Below, piece after piece: positions 60,901 to 64,000 of a stretch of 64,000 nt of DNA (the first letter of the stretch is position 1; every line of letters starts with the position of its first letter). This DNA comes from DATEHG01 sp041691295 (GTDB lineage Bacteria; Gemmatimonadota; Gemmatimonadetes; Gemmatimonadales; GWC2-71-9). The notes beneath the pieces are model-generated. The model was not told the DNA's origin, did not search any database, and saw only the letters and a list, made by a program, of their open reading frames with translations. The position numbers were made by a program, and so were the translations under genes. The stretch covers positions 7,503 to 71,502 of the forward strand of contig JBEPVA010000001.1 in NCBI GenBank assembly GCA_041691295.1, written 5' to 3'.

Positions 60901-62355
60901 TCAGCTGGGGCGTAGCCCCTGTGACCCGCCACTGCCGCCCCGCCGCATCGCCCGCCAATACAACACCCCTCCCAACGCCACGAAAAACAGCGCGCCGCCA
61001 GCCACCTTGAGCTCGAACAGCACCACGCTCGGCGTATCGGAGGGTGGGACCATCGCCACGACCATGGCCAGGATGGTGAGCAGCAGCCCCGATCCAGCCA
61101 CCAGCCAACGCTTGACAGGGCCGGCGGTCGAGCTCGAATGCAGCCGGGTGAACTTGAGGTACGCGAGGAACATGTAGATGTAGGGAATGAAATAGATCAG
61201 CAACATCGTATCGAGCACGATCAGGTACGCCTTTTCGACCGTCGTTCCCTTCCCCAGCACCGACACGAACAGCACCACGGTCGCAAACAGTGCCTGGATC
61301 AGGATGGCCATGTACGGCGTCTTCCATTTGGGGTGGATCTTTCCGAACGCCGGCGGGAAATACCGATCGAGCCCGATCATCAGCGCCACCCGAGCCGGGC
61401 CGGCCAGCCAGGCCCCGATTCCCCCGATATTGCCGATCACCACCAGCGCCGCGCACGCCGCCGCCAGCCAGCCGGCCGCGATCCCGACCTTGCTGGCACC
61501 GGCACCAATCGCCTGTAATGCCCCTGAGACGATATTTACGTCGTGGCTCGGCACCAGAATCAGCACCGATATGGTTCCGGCGATGTACAGCACCAGGATA
61601 AAGGGTGCCGCGATCAGGATCGACCGGCGCAATGTCCTGCTCGGGTCGAGGGTCTCCCCAGCCATGACTCCCGCCAACTCCAGCCCGGCAAACGCAAAGG
61701 CGATCGAGGCCCACAGATTGATCTCGGAGAAGTTGCCGAGGTCAGGCACCAGGTTCTTGAGGTGCAGCGGCGTGGCACTGGGCCCCAGGGTCAGGGCATA
61801 GAGGCCGAGCCCGATCAGGATGAAGCCCGGGATGAAGGTGCCGAATGCGCCGATATTCTGGAGCCATTTGCCAGTGCTGACTCCCACGATGTTGATCGCC
61901 ACGGCAAACCAGAGGATGCCAAGCGTCATCGGGAGCACGTAGGACCAGCTGGACGCGAGGGGGCTGTCTCCCTTGCCGATGGCAAAGGTGGCAATGACCG
62001 CGGTCGCCATCAGGATGTTGGGCGGGTACAGGACGTTGTTGACCCAGTAGCACCAGCCGCAGAGAAATCCGTGGCCCTCGCCGTAAGCCCGCTTGGTCCA
62101 GGCGTAGATCCCGCCGGCATCGGGGTAGCGGGTGGAGAGTTCGCTGACCGCCAGCCCCTGGGGAATGAAAAAGAACAGAGCGGCCAGGATCCAGAGCGTA
62201 ATCGAACTCGGTCCCGCCGCCCCGGCCGTCGCCAGCCACCGGAGGCTGACCACGGCAACGATATGGAAGAGAACGAGGTCCCGCAGGGTCAGGCTTCGGA
62301 TCAGTCCCGGTGCGGTGATGGCGCCGGTCGGTTGCGGCTCTGCGAGTTGGCTCAT
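60901..62355 (-). CDS. APC family amino-acid permease
   Basis: The 484-residue protein has 11-12 membrane spans. The first region carries the family opening LRDLVLFHIVAVVSLRW and PSSITLWILAALFFFIPQGLAVSELSTRYPDAGGIYAWTKRA. The overall pattern and the absence of a signal peptide fit an inner-membrane amino-acid/polyamine permease. The start overlaps the CoA-transferase stop (TGATG). The last codons (SQGLRPS) and the stop lie in a GGGGCGTAGCCCC palindrome, probably added. Confidence 0.88.
   Translation of the reverse strand: MSQLAEPQPTGAITAPGLIRSLTLRDLVLFHIVAVVSLRWLATAGAAGPSSITLWILAALFFFIPQGLAVSELSTRYPDAGGIYAWTKRAYGEGHGFLCGWCYWVNNVLYPPNILMATAVIATFAIGKGDSPLASSWSYVLPMTLGILWFAVAINIVGVSTGKWLQNIGAFGTFIPGFILIGLGLYALTLGPSATPLHLKNLVPDLGNFSEINLWASIAFAFAGLELAGVMAGETLDPSRTLRRSILIAAPFILVLYIAGTISVLILVPSHDVNIVSGALQAIGAGASKVGIAAGWLAAACAALVVIGNIGGIGAWLAGPARVALMIGLDRYFPPAFGKIHPKWKTPYMAILIQALFATVVLFVSVLGKGTTVEKAYLIVLDTMLLIYFIPYIYMFLAYLKFTRLHSSSTAGPVKRWLVAGSGLLLTILAMVVAMVPPSDTPSVVLFELKVAGGALFFVALGGVLYWRAMRRGGSGGSQGLRPS
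60907..60919. repeat. GGGGCGTAGCCCC palindrome at the permease C-terminus
   Basis: A stem of five GC pairs encodes QGLRP just before the TGA. Such tails recur in many unrelated proteins from similar bacteria, in my knowledge of sequences. Confidence 0.6.
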
Positions 62356-63128
62356 CAGCCCTTGAGGAAGAGGCGATCGGGATCCAGCACCTCGCGCAGC
62401 AGCCGAAGCTCTTCCGGAGAAGGCGGCGTCACGACCGGCCGCAACTCGCGGCGGACCTTGATGGCCCAGCCGACGTTGGCTTTGACATCCTCAAGGGTGA
62501 CTCCGGGGTACAGGGCGGTCACCATCAGCTCACCGGAATCCGGATCGCTCTCGAGAATTGCCTTGTCGGTGATCACTTTCACCGGCCCGGCACCCGGCAT
62601 GCCGAGTTCCTGGCGGCTCTTGCCCTTCATCCGGTGGCCGGGGCTGGTGATGAAGTCGACTTTTTCCGGAAAGGCCCGGGCGCTCAGCCGGCTGATGATC
62701 AGTACCCGCTGGGCATGAATCGCGATCTCGGCCGCGCCGCCGCTGCCGGGCAGCCGGACCGCCGGCTTGTCGTACGACCCGACGACCGTGGTGTTGATGT
62801 TGCCGTAGCGGTCGACCTGCGCACCGCCGAGGAAGCCGACCTCGATCCGGCCGTTCTGCAGGAACAGCTGGAACACGTCGGCCATCCCGCAGACCATCAG
62901 CGAACCGGTGACCAGCGATGGATCTCCGATCGAGACCGGCAGTCGCTCGGGCAGCGCGCCGACCGCCCCCGACTCGTAGATCAGAATCAAATTCGGAGCG
63001 TGCAGCGCCCGGGCCAGGTTGCAGGCCAGATTCGGCAGGCCGATACCGACGAAGGTCACTTCGCCGTCGCGCAGTTCGCGGGCGGCCACGGCGGCCATCA
63101 TTTCGCTTGGAGAGTACTCTGCAGCCAT
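62355..63128 (-). CDS. CoA-transferase subunit B (glutaconate/3-oxoacid type)
   Basis: The 257-residue protein has the family active-site Glu in ILIYESGAVGALP and GFLGGAQVDRYGNINTTVVG. It forms heterotetramers with subunit A, which is encoded upstream at 63239. The pair moves CoA between a carboxylic acid and acetyl- or succinyl-CoA. The ATG lies in a CTTACGGCTTATGGCT repeat. Its stop overlaps the permease start by one base. Confidence 0.9.
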   Translation of the reverse strand: MAAEYSPSEMMAAVAARELRDGEVTFVGIGLPNLACNLARALHAPNLILIYESGAVGALPERLPVSIGDPSLVTGSLMVCGMADVFQLFLQNGRIEVGFLGGAQVDRYGNINTTVVGSYDKPAVRLPGSGGAAEIAIHAQRVLIISRLSARAFPEKVDFITSPGHRMKGKSRQELGMPGAGPVKVITDKAILESDPDSGELMVTALYPGVTLEDVKANVGWAIKVRRELRPVVTPPSPEELRLLREVLDPDRLFLKG

Positions 63129-63243
63129 AAGCCGTAAGCCCTAAGCCTTAAGCAAGACGAGATGTCAGAGATGGAAATGGGAACACCATAATCGCCACTC
63201 ACCGGACCAGCTTACGGCTTATGGCTTCAGGCTTACGGCTAAT
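63126..63243. repeat. Inverted pair of CTTACGGCTTATGG tracts between CoA-transferase genes
   Basis: Left arm 63126-63152 (complement of CTTACGGCTTATGG) includes the ATG of subunit B; right arm 63210-63241 includes the TAG of subunit A. The spacer of about 57 bases separates them. Confidence 0.8.
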
Positions 63244-64000
63244 ACCCGTAATTCACACCAGCAGAAACCTGCTGCCCCGCCACCAGCCGCTCCTGGAGTC
63301 CGGGCTGCCTCTTCAGGTACTCGGCACGGTCCTTCACCCCGTACACGAATTCCTGAAGATAGGCCTCGAGCCTGGCCGGGTCGCGCGAGATATTTTCCCA
63401 CGCGACGTAGAACTCATTGTCCCGGTCGTAGAATCCCTGGGCGTAGGAGGGGTGGGCGCCCCAGGGCTCGACCACGACCGCCTCGACGATCATTCCCGGA
63501 ATCAGGGTCCGGTTGGGATCGGAGCGGATCACTGATTCGTCGACCAGCTCCTCCACCACCACGATCACCCGCTTCGAGGCAAAGGCTGCTTCCTTCTGGA
63601 CGCCGAGGAGGCCCCAGATCTGGGTATTGCCCTGGGCATCGGCGCGTTGGGCGTGAACTACAGTGACATCAGGGTTGAGTGCCGGGACTGTCGCCAGCAC
63701 TTCACCGGTATACGGACAGGTGACGGTCCGGATCAGCGGATTGGCCACTGGCAGATCCGTGCCCATGTAGTTCCGCATGGTCCAGAACGGCAGCCGGGCG
63801 GCACCGGCCGACAGCCGGCTGACCATCCCGAAGTGGGAGTACTCCTCGATTTCGAGCTTCGGCGTGCCCTTCTCGACGGCACGACGAAAGGCGTGCAGCG
63901 AACCGGCGCCAGGATTGCCGGCCCACGAGAAGACCAGCTTCCTGGCGCACCCAGCCGCGATCATCTGGTCGTAGATCAGGTCCGGGGTCAGCCGCGCGAT
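63239..64000 (-). CDS. CoA-transferase subunit A, N-terminus outside window
   Basis: The visible 253 residues include MIAAGCARKLVFSWAGNPGAGSLHAFRRAVEKG, DVTVVHAQRADAQGNTQIWG and the end VSAGVNYGY. This matches the alpha subunit of glutaconate or 3-oxoacid CoA-transferase. The start lies beyond base 64000. It is the upstream partner of subunit B. The TAG begins a TAGCCGTAAGCC repeat. Confidence 0.88.
   Translation of the reverse strand: MARLTPDLIYDQMIAAGCARKLVFSWAGNPGAGSLHAFRRAVEKGTPKLEIEEYSHFGMVSRLSAGAARLPFWTMRNYMGTDLPVANPLIRTVTCPYTGEVLATVPALNPDVTVVHAQRADAQGNTQIWGLLGVQKEAAFASKRVIVVVEELVDESVIRSDPNRTLIPGMIVEAVVVEPWGAHPSYAQGFYDRDNEFYVAWENISRDPARLEAYLQEFVYGVKDRAEYLKRQPGLQERLVAGQQVSAGVNYGY

Noticed and set aside
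61543..62718. 391-codon open frame on the plus strand
   Set aside because: It runs antisense through the permease and into CoA-transferase B, ignoring both genes' limits; no domain seen.

Overview
The window is GC-rich and densely coded, with short intergenic gaps and many ATGA or GTGA overlaps. The gene content suggests a soil or freshwater Gemmatimonadota bacterium or a close relative. That placement is inferred from many exported amidohydrolases and peptidases (CocE, M24, M28), PD40/TolB-like and Ig-like (Big_2) surface proteins, a SusC/SusD pair, an RHS toxin, two four-helix-bundle (TIGR02436-type) genes and thyX. No rRNA gene or other marker proves it. I found no rRNA, tRNA or CRISPR array by eye.

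Layout. 1-5059: alcohol dehydrogenase (cut by the window edge), a Big_2/PD40 surface protein and a CocE-type hydrolase on the minus strand. 5278-10597: lysine/alanine-rich histone-like protein, exported amidohydrolase, a two-gene membrane/terpenoid-cyclase-fold unit, a RAYT transposase with REP-like palindromes, selD and a 53-residue basic protein. 10754-17860: ornithine cyclodeaminase, universal stress protein, an RNase HI with an altered active site, DUF421, a four-helix-bundle gene, M24 peptidase plus barrel protein, and a zinc-ribbon protein. 17857-25238: isocitrate/isopropylmalate-type dehydrogenase, dimethylargininase, thiolase and 3-hydroxyacyl-CoA dehydrogenase, DUF2231 and a lipoprotein.

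25324-39138 is the accessory part. It holds lower-GC membrane proteins of unknown function, a B12/radical SAM enzyme, and a polymorphic toxin locus (29956-36912). That locus has a 1577-residue RHS protein with a metallopeptidase-like tip, its coupled exported partner gene, an IS3 orfA remnant, and a displaced second RHS tip with its own coupled partner gene. 39325-46416: NYN nuclease and DUF116 protein, glycolate-oxidase-type flavoprotein with thyX, and a translationally coupled ATP-grasp/ATP-grasp/GNAT operon. 46530-64000: SusC/SusD, a second four-helix-bundle gene, a cupredoxin-NosD-like beta-helix membrane protein coupled to a Tat-exported multicopper oxidase, amidohydrolase, DUF3565, PD40-CehA-like protein, M28 peptidase, an APC permease and a two-subunit CoA-transferase (cut by the window edge).

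The most unusual feature is spread over the whole window. About twenty short tandem or palindromic repeat tracts of several families (units such as CTTACGG, GAGAGGT, GACCCTC, TTTTCGC, GGCGGACA) sit exactly at gene ends. In many cases they supply the stop codon, the start codon or the signal-peptide codons of the neighbouring gene. The same repeat is used in the same phase at unrelated genes, and several repeats form inverted pairs, including pairs that bracket both four-helix-bundle genes. Together with the RAYT that carries a REP-like palindrome inside its own coding sequence, this suggests an active, largely undescribed repeat-spreading process in this genome.
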